A DNA stretch of 5,691 bases from Deltaproteobacteria bacterium (lineage in GTDB: Bacteria > Desulfobacterota > GWC2-55-46 > S146-73), in contig WGFF01000049.1 in NCBI GenBank assembly GCA_015492355.1, positions 1 through 5,691 on the forward strand, in the 5' to 3' direction. This document shows positions 1-5,691 of the stretch, piece by piece (the stretch's first letter is position 1; the number at the start of each line of letters is the position of its first letter). A model generated the notes under the pieces. The model worked only from the letters and a program-made list of their open reading frames with translations. It made no database searches and had not been told where the DNA came from. The translations under genes were made by a program, and so were the position numbers.

Positions 1-48
1 CACCTTTTTACCAGAAAAGGGCGATAGCCCGGAGGGTTTTCCCCACAA
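1..48. repeat. Partial, variant copy of the intergenic repeat after hslU
   Basis: Minus-strand sequence from the hslU stop codon onward reads AGTTGTGGGGAA, then a 17-base segment, then CCCTTTTCTGGTAAAAAGG to the window edge. The right arm of the palindrome at 3783-3896 has the same series: AGTTGTTGTGTGGGAA followed directly by CCCTTTTTTGGTAAAGAAGG. The flank and the arm are therefore conserved in the same orientation, with about 17 extra bases inserted in this copy. The match includes the last two bases of the hslU TAG stop. Only the first arm is visible, so whether a full palindrome exists cannot be seen here. Confidence 0.55.
15..30 (-). terminator. Weak candidate terminator after hslU
   Basis: On the minus strand GGGC (30-27) pairs with GCCC (22-19) around a TATC loop and is followed by TTTT (18-15). 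Position, about 20 bases after the hslU stop, fits the end of the operon. The 4-base-pair stem is short, and the next minus-strand segment can form a separate stem (CCTTTT with AAAAGG), so this may instead be part of the repeat structure. Confidence 0.3.
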
Positions 49-1404
49 CTAAAGTATATACCTTGAAAGGTCTTCGTCCCTTATGATATCCATGAGCCTC
101 TCCCTTACGTACTCCCTGTCTATCACTATCTTTGTGGAGTCCATATCAGGGGCGTTGAAGGATATCTCCTCGAAGACACGTTCCATCACCGTATGGAGTC
201 TCCTTGCGCCTATGTTCTCCATCCTCTCGTTCGCAAGGGTTGCTATGTAGGCTATCTCCTTTATGGCATCGTCTGTACATTCTATCTCTATCCCCTCTGT
301 TTCGAGGAGTGCCTTGTACTGCTTTATGAGGGCGTTTTCCGGCTCTGTGAGTATCCTTATGAAATCCGCCTCTCCCAAGGGCTTGAGTTCCACCCTTATG
401 GGAAACCTTCCCTGGAACTCGGGTATGAGATCAGATGGTTTTGCCACGTGGAATGCCCCTGATGCTATGAAGAGGATATGATCGGTCTTGACCATCCCGT
501 ACTTGGTATTGACCGTACATCCCTCCACTATGGGAAGGAGGTCCCTCTGCACCCCCTCCCTGGATACATCCAGACCATGGGCAGAATGCCTGCCTGCTAT
601 CTTGTCTATCTCGTCTATGAAGACTATGCCTGACTGTTCAACCCTCTCTATAGCCTCCTTTACCACCCTGTCCATATCTATGAGCTTCTGTGTCTCCTCC
701 TGTACCAGCACCTCGAACGCCTCGGGCACCTTGACCTTACGCTTCCTCGTCCTCTTGGGGAAGAGATTGGAGAACATATCCTTTATGTTCATGTCCATCT
801 CCTCTACACCGGTGGAGGAGAATATCTCTATTACCGGTATCTTCTGTTCCGTGGTCTCTATTTCAATGACCCTGTCGTTGAGCTTCCCTTCCCTGAAAAG
901 ACCCCTGAGCTTCTCCCTGGTGGTCTTCTGTAGTTCCCTTTCCTTTGCCATCCTGTCCTCGTCCACGTGCTGGTAGGGTGGTGCGGTCACAGGTGGAAGG
1001 AGACAGTCAAGTAGCCTCTCCTCTGCCATATCCTTTGCCTTTCTGACAACCCTTGCCTTCTCCTCGTCCTTTACCATCTTCACAGAGAGCTCGGTAAGGT
1101 CCCTTATAATACTCTCCACATCCCTTCCCACGTATCCCACCTCTGTGAACTTGCTCGCCTCCACCTTTATGAAGGGTGCCTGAGAGAACCTTGCAATCCT
1201 TCTCGATATCTCTGTCTTGCCCACACCGGTGGGACCTATCATTATGATGTTCTTGGGTGCTATCTCATCCCTGAGCCCTGGTCTTACCTGCTGGCGTCTC
1301 CAGCGGTTTCTCAGGGCAATGGCCACCGCCCTCTTTGCCTCAGCCTGACCGATTATATACTTATCGAGTTCTGAGACTATCTCCCTTGGAGTAAAGTTTC
1401 TCAT
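49..1404 (-). CDS. hslU: HslU (ClpY), ATPase and unfoldase subunit of the HslUV protease
   Basis: The product is a 451-residue AAA+ ATPase that forms a hexameric ring, unfolds substrates with ATP and feeds them into the HslV peptidase in the cytoplasm. Visible motifs in order: N-terminal LTPREIV-like segment (FTPREIV, 4-10), DKYIIGQ (14-20), Walker A GPTGVGKT (57-64), the pore loop GYVGRD (90-95), a charged intermediate (I) domain at about 110-235, Walker B VFIDEID (261-267), the conserved GRFPIRVEL arginine segment (332-340) and the sensor-2 motif GARRL (399-403). The C-terminal tail SRYIL closely matches the family tail that docks into HslV to activate it. Length is normal for the family. 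The ATG start is fixed by family alignment; a G-run (1413-1418) lies 8 bases upstream as a weak ribosome binding site. It follows hslV by 26 bases, so the two are co-expressed. The TAG stop abuts a repeat-like sequence. Identification is very secure. Confidence 0.98.
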   Translation of the reverse strand: MRNFTPREIVSELDKYIIGQAEAKRAVAIALRNRWRRQQVRPGLRDEIAPKNIIMIGPTGVGKTEISRRIARFSQAPFIKVEASKFTEVGYVGRDVESIIRDLTELSVKMVKDEEKARVVRKAKDMAEERLLDCLLPPVTAPPYQHVDEDRMAKERELQKTTREKLRGLFREGKLNDRVIEIETTEQKIPVIEIFSSTGVEEMDMNIKDMFSNLFPKRTRKRKVKVPEAFEVLVQEETQKLIDMDRVVKEAIERVEQSGIVFIDEIDKIAGRHSAHGLDVSREGVQRDLLPIVEGCTVNTKYGMVKTDHILFIASGAFHVAKPSDLIPEFQGRFPIRVELKPLGEADFIRILTEPENALIKQYKALLETEGIEIECTDDAIKEIAYIATLANERMENIGARRLHTVMERVFEEISFNAPDMDSTKIVIDREYVRERLMDIIRDEDLSRYIL

Positions 1405-1430
1405 CTATCCATCCCCCCGTGGATAAGAGT

Positions 1431-1970
1431 TCATTCTATCTCCTCTATGCTTATCTGATCGTTGGTGTATATACATATCTCAGAGGCGACCTTCATCGCC
1501 TCCCTGACTATACTCTTTGCATCCAGGTCAGTGAACCTCAAAAGCACCTTTGCAGCTGCGGTTGCATAGGATGCACCAGAACCTATGGATGCGATACCGT
1601 CCTCTGGCTCTATCACGTCACCACTGCCAGAGATGATGAAACTGTGCTCCCTGTCCACCACTATGAGCAGTGCCTCAAGCCTCCTCAGCACCTTGTCCGT
1701 CCTCCACTCCTTTGCAAGCTCCACAGATGCCCTCTTTATGTTACCCCTGTATGTCTTAAGCCTCGCCTCAAACTTGTCAAAGAGGGTTATGGCATCCGCA
1801 GTTGAGCCGGCAAACCCTGCAAGTACCCTGCCCTCTTCCATCCTCCTTACCTTAACCGCACCCTTCTTTACAACCGTACTACCGAGGGTAACCTGCCCAT
1901 CACCCCCGATGGCTACCCTGCCATCCCTCCTTACCGCAAGAATGGTCGTACCGTGAAATACCTCCTTCAC
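1431..1970 (-). CDS. hslV: HslV (ClpQ), peptidase subunit of the HslUV protease
   Basis: This 179-residue threonine peptidase of the proteasome beta family assembles into the dodecameric core that degrades proteins unfolded by HslU. The sequence opens MKEVFHGTTILAVRR: removal of a 7-residue propeptide would expose Thr8 as the N-terminal nucleophile. Asp24 (in GGDGQVTLG) and Lys40 (in GAVKVRR) fall exactly at mature positions 17 and 33, the expected catalytic partners. Further family landmarks are AGFAGSTADA (51-60), the ELAKEWRTDKVLRRLEA helix (84-100), IGSGASYA (129-136) and the C-terminal ICIYTN (165-170). The start is GTG at 1970, preceded by GGAGG with 5 intervening bases. An ATG at 1974 is out of frame and only one base from the GGAGG, so it is unlikely to be the start. 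The gene lies 92 bases after xerC and 26 before hslU, the order seen in Bacillus codV-clpQ-clpY. No unusual residues were seen. Confidence 0.98.
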   Translation of the reverse strand: MKEVFHGTTILAVRRDGRVAIGGDGQVTLGSTVVKKGAVKVRRMEEGRVLAGFAGSTADAITLFDKFEARLKTYRGNIKRASVELAKEWRTDKVLRRLEALLIVVDREHSFIISGSGDVIEPEDGIASIGSGASYATAAAKVLLRFTDLDAKSIVREAMKVASEICIYTNDQISIEEIE

Positions 1971-1980
1971 CCATGCCTCC
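1971..1980 (-). promoter_or_regulatory. Ribosome binding site of hslV
   Basis: The minus strand carries AAGGAGG ending at 1976, five bases before the GTG start at 1970. It decides the start: the ATG at 1974 lies just one base beyond the motif and is in another frame, where it would encode only 24 residues. Confidence 0.7.
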
Positions 1981-2002
1981 TTCTTTAACTGTTACCCGGA
2001 AT

Positions 2003-2060
2003 CCCCCTGACATGAAAAGCCAGGTCCCCTGTCCACATCCAGTGTCCTGAACAGGGGGTC
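2003..2060 (-). other. Alternative inverted repeats in the xerC-hslV gap
   Basis: In the leader of hslV on the minus strand, CCCCTGT (2057-2051) can pair with ACAGGGG (2032-2026), or CCCCCTG (2058-2052) can pair with CAGGGGG (2009-2003). Both use the same 5' arm, so the two 7-base-pair stems exclude each other. No T-run follows either, so this is not an ordinary terminator. No promoter was recognised in the gap. Confidence 0.4.
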
Positions 2061-2062
2061 TT

Positions 2063-2968
2063 TTATCCCTTCTTTGCCCTGGGATGGGCTCTATCGTATG
2101 CCTCAAGGAGGCTATCTATACCCACCCTCGTGTACCTCTGGGTTGTGGAAATACTCCTGTGTCCGAGGAGTTCCTGTATGGTCCTCAGGTCCATACCGCT
2201 GTCGAGAAGATGGGTTGCAAAACTGTGCCTCAGGGAATGGGGGGTGGGGTCCTTGTCTATACCGCTCAGGATGGTATATCTCTTGATTATCCTCTGTACG
2301 GTTCTCTGGGATAGCCTCCCTCCACCTCTGCCTGTAAAGAGGGGGGAATCTCCCCTGCACTCACCCCTCCTTCCCCCTTCAATATATGCCTTCAGAGCCT
2401 TCCTTGCCATACCACCCACAAAGGCAATCCTCTCCTTGCCTCCCTTACCCATGACACGTATGGTCCCTTCCTCCAGGTTCAGGTCCCCTATTTTCAGTCC
2501 AACGAGCTCACTCACCCTTATGCCGGATGAATAGAGGAGCTCGAGTATAGCCCTGTCCCTGAGCCTCACCTCCACAGGAAGCCCTGTATCCGCTGGCATC
2601 TCAATGAGCGAATCTGTCTCCTCAACGGTCAGCACATCGGGCAGGGTCTTTTCAAACCTCGGTGTCGGTATGACCTCTGCTGGATTGTACCCCACAACAC
2701 CCCTCCTCAGGAGAAACCTGAAAAAAGACCTGAGTGTGGAGAGTTTTCTTGCCACACTTACCTTCCTGCACCGCCTGTAGAGATGGTGGACAAAGGCAGT
2801 GATTATACCTTCGTCTATACGCTGGATGTCCCTTTCTAAGGACAGTCCGTACCCTTCGAGGAATACCTCAAACTGTCTCAGGTCCCTTGCATAGCCCTTT
2901 CTCGTGTGAACAGAGGCATTCCTCTCCACAGCCAGATACCTGTCGAATTCATCCACAGGGTTCCTCAT
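2063..2968 (-). CDS. xerC: XerC-type tyrosine recombinase
   Basis: The product is a 301-residue site-specific recombinase of the Xer branch, expected to resolve chromosome dimers at dif with a XerD partner. The N-terminal SAM-like core-binding domain covers about residues 1-90 and includes TRKGYARDLRQFEVFL. The catalytic domain runs from about 110. All active-site residues are present: Arg151 (GIRVSEL), Lys175 (MGKGGKER), His244 and Arg247 (HSLRHSFATHLL), His270 (LLGH) and the nucleophile Tyr279 (TTQRYT). The C-terminal YDRAHPRA resembles XerC more than XerD tails, which, together with the hslVU neighbourhood, favours the XerC label; XerC versus XerD cannot be proven without the paralogue. 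The ATG start is supported by GGAG seven bases upstream, in the 16-base gap after lepB. The close spacing indicates co-transcription with lepB. This is a housekeeping Xer, not a phage integrase: the length is minimal and no mobile genes flank it. Confidence 0.93.
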   Translation of the reverse strand: MRNPVDEFDRYLAVERNASVHTRKGYARDLRQFEVFLEGYGLSLERDIQRIDEGIITAFVHHLYRRCRKVSVARKLSTLRSFFRFLLRRGVVGYNPAEVIPTPRFEKTLPDVLTVEETDSLIEMPADTGLPVEVRLRDRAILELLYSSGIRVSELVGLKIGDLNLEEGTIRVMGKGGKERIAFVGGMARKALKAYIEGGRRGECRGDSPLFTGRGGGRLSQRTVQRIIKRYTILSGIDKDPTPHSLRHSFATHLLDSGMDLRTIQELLGHRSISTTQRYTRVGIDSLLEAYDRAHPRAKKG

Positions 2969-2979
2969 ACCCCATCTCC
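2969..2979 (-). promoter_or_regulatory. Ribosome binding site of xerC
   Basis: GGAG at 2979-2976 on the minus strand stands seven bases before the ATG at 2968, within the 16-base gap after the lepB stop. This supports the chosen start and translation of xerC from a lepB-xerC transcript. Confidence 0.65.
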
Positions 2980-2984
2980 ATCAC

Positions 2985-3710
2985 CTACCGTATGACCATC
3001 GCGATCCTGCCCGGTCTTATCCAGTGTTTTTCAGGATTCCATGACCAGTATATGAGAAATGCCTTGCCCTTTATCTCGCTTATACTCACAGGTCCCCAGA
3101 ACCTGCTATCGTAACTCCTGTCCCTGTTATCCCCGAGTACGAATATGTATCCCTCAGGCACCTTGTAGGGACCGAAGGTATTGATACTCTCCCCACTGCC
3201 ATGGCGACTGCCCTTGTACACACCGTAGGGATCATCCCACAACCTTCCGTTTATGTATATCTTCTTGTTCCTTATCTCCACCGTATCACCTGGAAGCCCT
3301 ACCACCCTCTTTATGTAGTCCTTCGACCTGTCACCAGGAAAACGAAAGACCACCACATCCCCCCGTTTTATCTCCCCCCAGAGGGGCAGTAACCAGGTCT
3401 CGAAGAAAGGAACGGATATGCCAAAGACCTTGATGATGGCAGGTCTCGGTATCTGCAACCCGTAGGCGAACTTGCTTACCAGTATATGGTCTCCAATGAG
3501 GAGTGTATCCTCCATGGAGCTCGATGGTATCTTGAATGCCTGCACCACAAACGTCCGTATGAGAATGGCAAGCACGAGGGCTATAACGATTGCCTCTACA
3601 AACTCCCGTACAGGTCTCTTACGCTGTTTCTCCTTGCCACCATCCACATCGTGGTTTGCAGGTTCTTGTGTGCTGTCCCCTTCCCCTGTCTTCCTCGGCT
3701 TCTTTGTCAT
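2985..3710 (-). CDS. lepB: Signal peptidase I
   Basis: This 241-residue membrane protease of the S26 family removes signal peptides from exported preproteins at the outer face of the cytoplasmic membrane. A charged cytoplasmic leader (1-35, rich in Lys, Arg, Glu and Asp) precedes a single hydrophobic helix at about 37-57 (FVEAIVIALVLAILIRTFVV). The nucleophile Ser65 sits in IPSSSMEDTL; the general base Lys134 sits in DYIKRVVGLPGD; the conserved box GDNRDRSYDSRFWG is at 193-206. With one visible transmembrane helix it resembles the compact single-span form rather than the two-span E. coli enzyme. The ATG at 3710 is the first in-frame candidate after a TAG stop upstream; the closest good purine-rich Shine-Dalgarno match (AAGGAG) is about 18 bases away, so the ribosome binding site is weak or atypical. 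It follows lepA by 259 bases, a neighbour relation also known from E. coli, but a long palindrome intervenes. No convincing promoter was identified by eye between 3711 and 3782. Confidence 0.97.
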   Translation of the reverse strand: MTKKPRKTGEGDSTQEPANHDVDGGKEKQRKRPVREFVEAIVIALVLAILIRTFVVQAFKIPSSSMEDTLLIGDHILVSKFAYGLQIPRPAIIKVFGISVPFFETWLLPLWGEIKRGDVVVFRFPGDRSKDYIKRVVGLPGDTVEIRNKKIYINGRLWDDPYGVYKGSRHGSGESINTFGPYKVPEGYIFVLGDNRDRSYDSRFWGPVSISEIKGKAFLIYWSWNPEKHWIRPGRIAMVIR

Positions 3711-3782
3711 CCCGGTTCTGTCTTCCCTCTCCTTTTTTGTAAGTAATGGATACCTTTTTCGGACTGAAATCTATATCCTGAA

Positions 3783-3896
3783 GGAACCCCTTTTGTAAAA
3801 CGGGTTTCCTTCAAACTCCCTTCCCCAAAACTTCTGGTCTAAAGTCCTCTGGGAAAGGGAACAGGGAAAAACCCTTCTTTACCAAAAAAGGGTTCC
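3783..3896. repeat. Long imperfect palindrome, MITE-like or structured intergenic repeat
   Basis: Almost the whole 114-base segment is self-complementary. On the plus strand it begins GGAACCCCTTTT then GTAAAA, CGGGTTT, CC, CTCCC, TTCCCC; the reverse complement of its right end begins GGAACCCTTTTTT then GGTAAAG, AAGGGTTTTT, CCC, TTCCC, TTTCCC. The two arms of roughly 45 bases line up in the same order with small indels. The innermost stem pairs ACTT (3830-3833) with AAGT (3842-3845) around an 8-base loop at 3834-3841, close to the exact centre. Within each arm smaller hairpins can also form (3780-3812 and 3864-3897). This is far beyond an ordinary terminator and contains no gene. It could be a non-autonomous transposon-like repeat, a strong bidirectional terminator, or a processing site between lepA and lepB. 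The structure was read directly from the sequence; function is inferred. Confidence 0.8.
3867..3894 (-). terminator. Possible intrinsic terminator of lepA (within the palindrome)
   Basis: On the minus strand AACCCTTTTTT pairs with AAAGAAGGGTT around a GGT loop: 11 base pairs including one T-G wobble. A run of T follows (TTT at 3869-3867, continuous with the last two T of the arm). It starts about 75 bases after the lepA stop, so it would be suited to ending the lepA transcript. The stem is A/T-rich in the middle and competes with the larger fold of the whole palindrome, so the call is tentative. Confidence 0.4.
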
Positions 3897-3969
3897 CACA
3901 CAACAACTCAGTCCTCAATATCTCCTCCGATTTGATAACCTAAGATTTCTCTCCCATCCACAGGGTGCA

Positions 3970-5691
3970 TCAGCCCGCCTTGAGCACCGTAAGGAACGCC
4001 TCCTGCGGGAGTTCCACCCTGCCCACGTGCTTCATCCTTTTCTTGCCCTCTTTCTGTTTCTCAAGGAGCTTTCTCTTCCTTGTTATATCACCACCATAGC
4101 ACTTGGCAGTAACATTCTTTCTCAACGGCTTTACCGTCTCCCTTGCTATGACCCTTCCACCGACTGCTGCCTGTATGGCTACCTCGAAGAGCTGTCTCGG
4201 TATGACCTCTTTCATCTTCTCTACTATCTCCCTCCCCCTCATGTACGCCTTGTTGTGTGGTACTATGACAGAGAGGGCATCCACAGGCTCTCCGTTTATG
4301 AGGATATCGAGCCTTACAAGATGAGATTCCCTGAACCCTATATGTTCGTAATCCATAGATGCATAGCCCCTTGTAACGGTCTTGAGCCTGTCATAGAAAT
4401 CAGCCACCACCTCGCTCAGGGGGAGTTCATAGACAACGAGTACCCTCTTTGTACTTATGTACTTTATCTCCTTCTGTATCCCCCTCTTACCCTCGCATAG
4501 TCCCAGTACCCCCCCGAGGTATTCTGACGGCATGTGGATATATGCCTTTATGAAGGGCTCTTCTATCCTCTCTATGGACTGGGAAGGCGGAAGGTTCACA
4601 GGGTTGTCCACGTTTATGACATCGCCGTCCTTTTTGACCACCCTGTAGACCACTGTGGGTGCGGTGGTTATGAGCTCGAGCCCGTATCCCCTCTCGAGCC
4701 TCTCCTGTACTATCTCCATGTGGAACAGCCCTAAGAAACCGCACCTGAAACCGAACCCGAGGGCAATGGACTTCTCTGGCTCGTATGTAAAGGATGAATC
4801 GTTGAGACTGAGCTTGACCATTGCGTCCTTGAGGTCTTCGTACATGGACGAATCCGAAGGATAGAGTCCACTAAAGACCATGGGTTTTACCGTCCTGTAT
4901 CCGGGAAGTGGCTTGTCCGCTGGTTCGAGTGCGGATGTTATGGTATCGCCTACCTTTGTATCCCTTACCTCCTTTATACCCGCTGTAACGAATCCCACCT
5001 CCCCAACAGATAACTCTTCTACCTCCTTTGGATAGGGTGCAAACACACCCACCCTGTCCACCTCAAAAGTCTTTCCACTCGCCATGAACCTTATCTTCAT
5101 TCCCTTCCTTATGACACCATCGAAGACCCTTATCTGCACCACCACACCCTGATAGGTGTCATACCAGCTGTCAAAGACCAGTGCCTTGAGCGGTCTTTTA
5201 TGGTCACCCCGGGGTGGTGGAATACGTCTGACTATCGCCTCGAGTATCTCCTCTATACCCCTGCCCTCCTTTGCACTGGCAAATATAGCATCACCAGGAT
5301 CGAACCCGAGGAGCTCCTCTATCTCCTCCTTGACCCTATCTGGGTCTGCCTGTGGGAGGTCTATCTTGTTCAAAACAGGAAAGACCTCAAGCCCCACATC
5401 CACCGCAGTATACAGGTGGGCAAGGGTCTGTGCCTCAACACCCTGTGACGCATCGACAACGAGCACAGCACCCTCACATGCAGAAAGACTACGGCTCACC
5501 TCGTAGCTGAAGTCCACATGCCCGGGTGTGTCTATGAGATTGAGTACATACTCCTTTCCATCCCGAGCCCTGTAGGTGAGCCTTGCTGTCTGCGCCTTGA
5601 TGGTAACCCCCCTTTCCCTTTCGAGCTCCATCTTGTCGAGAAACTTGTCCACCTTATCCCTGCCTGTAAGTGCACCCGTGTACTCCAGGAG
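3970..5691 (-). CDS. lepA: Elongation factor 4 (LepA), 5' end missing
   Basis: This is a ribosome-associated GTPase of the LepA/EF-4 family, implicated in back-translocation or initiation quality control. The frame is open to the window edge: 573 residues are visible, beginning LLEYTGALTGRDK, and by family length about 25 N-terminal residues including the P-loop lie outside. Using visible numbering, switch I Thr is at 30 (RGVTIKAQ), G3 DTPGHVD at 54-60, G4 NKID at 108-111 and G5 SAK at 139-141. The GTPase domain is followed by domain II (about 185-280), EF-G-like domains III and V, and the LepA-specific basic C-terminal domain (ITRKRKLLEKQKEGKKRMK) with the usual LPQEAFL near the end. A GTG at 5652 could be mistaken for a start, but homologous sequence continues upstream of it. 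Stop is TGA. The visible part is intact. The 259-base gap to lepB and its palindrome suggest that lepA transcription may end before lepB. Confidence 0.97.
   Translation of the reverse strand, partial: LLEYTGALTGRDKVDKFLDKMELERERGVTIKAQTARLTYRARDGKEYVLNLIDTPGHVDFSYEVSRSLSACEGAVLVVDASQGVEAQTLAHLYTAVDVGLEVFPVLNKIDLPQADPDRVKEEIEELLGFDPGDAIFASAKEGRGIEEILEAIVRRIPPPRGDHKRPLKALVFDSWYDTYQGVVVQIRVFDGVIRKGMKIRFMASGKTFEVDRVGVFAPYPKEVEELSVGEVGFVTAGIKEVRDTKVGDTITSALEPADKPLPGYRTVKPMVFSGLYPSDSSMYEDLKDAMVKLSLNDSSFTYEPEKSIALGFGFRCGFLGLFHMEIVQERLERGYGLELITTAPTVVYRVVKKDGDVINVDNPVNLPPSQSIERIEEPFIKAYIHMPSEYLGGVLGLCEGKRGIQKEIKYISTKRVLVVYELPLSEVVADFYDRLKTVTRGYASMDYEHIGFRESHLVRLDILINGEPVDALSVIVPHNKAYMRGREIVEKMKEVIPRQLFEVAIQAAVGGRVIARETVKPLRKNVTAKCYGGDITRKRKLLEKQKEGKKRMKHVGRVELPQEAFLTVLKAG

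Noticed and set aside
488..976. Plus-strand open frame of 162 codons
   Set aside because: It lies wholly inside hslU on the opposite strand, is low-complexity (Ser, Thr, Leu rich) and matches no family I recognise; it is a shadow of hslU. The other plus-strand frames across hslV, xerC, lepB and lepA are rejected for the same reason.
1900..2106. Minus-strand 68-codon frame spanning the xerC end and hslV start
   Set aside because: It overlaps both real genes in another frame, has no recognisable domain and no ribosome binding site of its own at its first start.
2063..2968. Phage or integron integrase, implying a mobile island
   Set aside because: Length, the YDRAHPRA tail and the lepB and hslVU neighbours indicate a housekeeping Xer recombinase; no attachment site, tRNA or phage gene is visible.
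3748..3807. Possible promoter for lepB (TTACAA with TATAGA, 17-base spacing)
   Set aside because: Only half of the -35 consensus matches and the -35 element would sit in the palindrome; too weak to list as a feature.
5205..5216. Perfect 12-base palindrome CACCCCGGGGTG
   Set aside because: It lies within lepA and encodes part of a conserved Pro-Pro-Arg-Gly segment; a 12-base palindrome in coding sequence needs no extra explanation.
5650..5652. GTG as start of lepA
   Set aside because: Homologous LepA residues (LLEYTGALTGRDK) continue in frame to the window edge, so the codon is an internal Val and the gene is truncated by the window.

Overview
The window is a compact stretch of bacterial chromosome in which every supported gene lies on the minus strand. 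Read in transcription order (right to left) it holds lepA (5' end cut off by the window edge), lepB, xerC, hslV and hslU. All visible reading frames are intact and all key catalytic residues are present, so this is core genome with no sign of decay. G+C looks close to one half by eye. Isoleucine is very often ATA and arginine very often AGG. The XerC-HslV-HslU order (the codV-clpQ-clpY order of Bacillus) combined with a LepA-LepB pair and hairpin-rich intergenic repeats suggests a Nitrospirota- or Desulfobacterota-like bacterium, but that placement is a guess.

Layout: 3970-5691 lepA (translation factor EF-4, partial); 3711-3969 a 259-base gap dominated by a long imperfect palindrome; 2985-3710 lepB (signal peptidase I); 2063-2968 xerC (tyrosine recombinase), 16 bases after lepB; 1971-2062 a 92-base gap with alternative inverted repeats; 1431-1970 hslV (peptidase subunit); 49-1404 hslU (ATPase/unfoldase), 26 bases after hslV; 1-48 the start of what looks like a second, variant copy of the intergenic repeat, touching the hslU stop codon. 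lepB-xerC and hslV-hslU are almost certainly co-transcribed pairs, and all four may form one unit. lepA is probably separated from them by the palindrome, which could act as a terminator.

Jointly the genes cover translation-linked GTPase activity (LepA), secretion (LepB cleaves signal peptides), chromosome dimer resolution (XerC at dif) and protein quality control (HslUV, an ATP-dependent proteasome-like protease). I see no new multigene system. The most notable signal is non-coding: a 114-base, nearly self-complementary element after lepA, with a related partial copy after hslU, so the lepB-xerC-hslV-hslU block is bracketed by related repeats in the same orientation.
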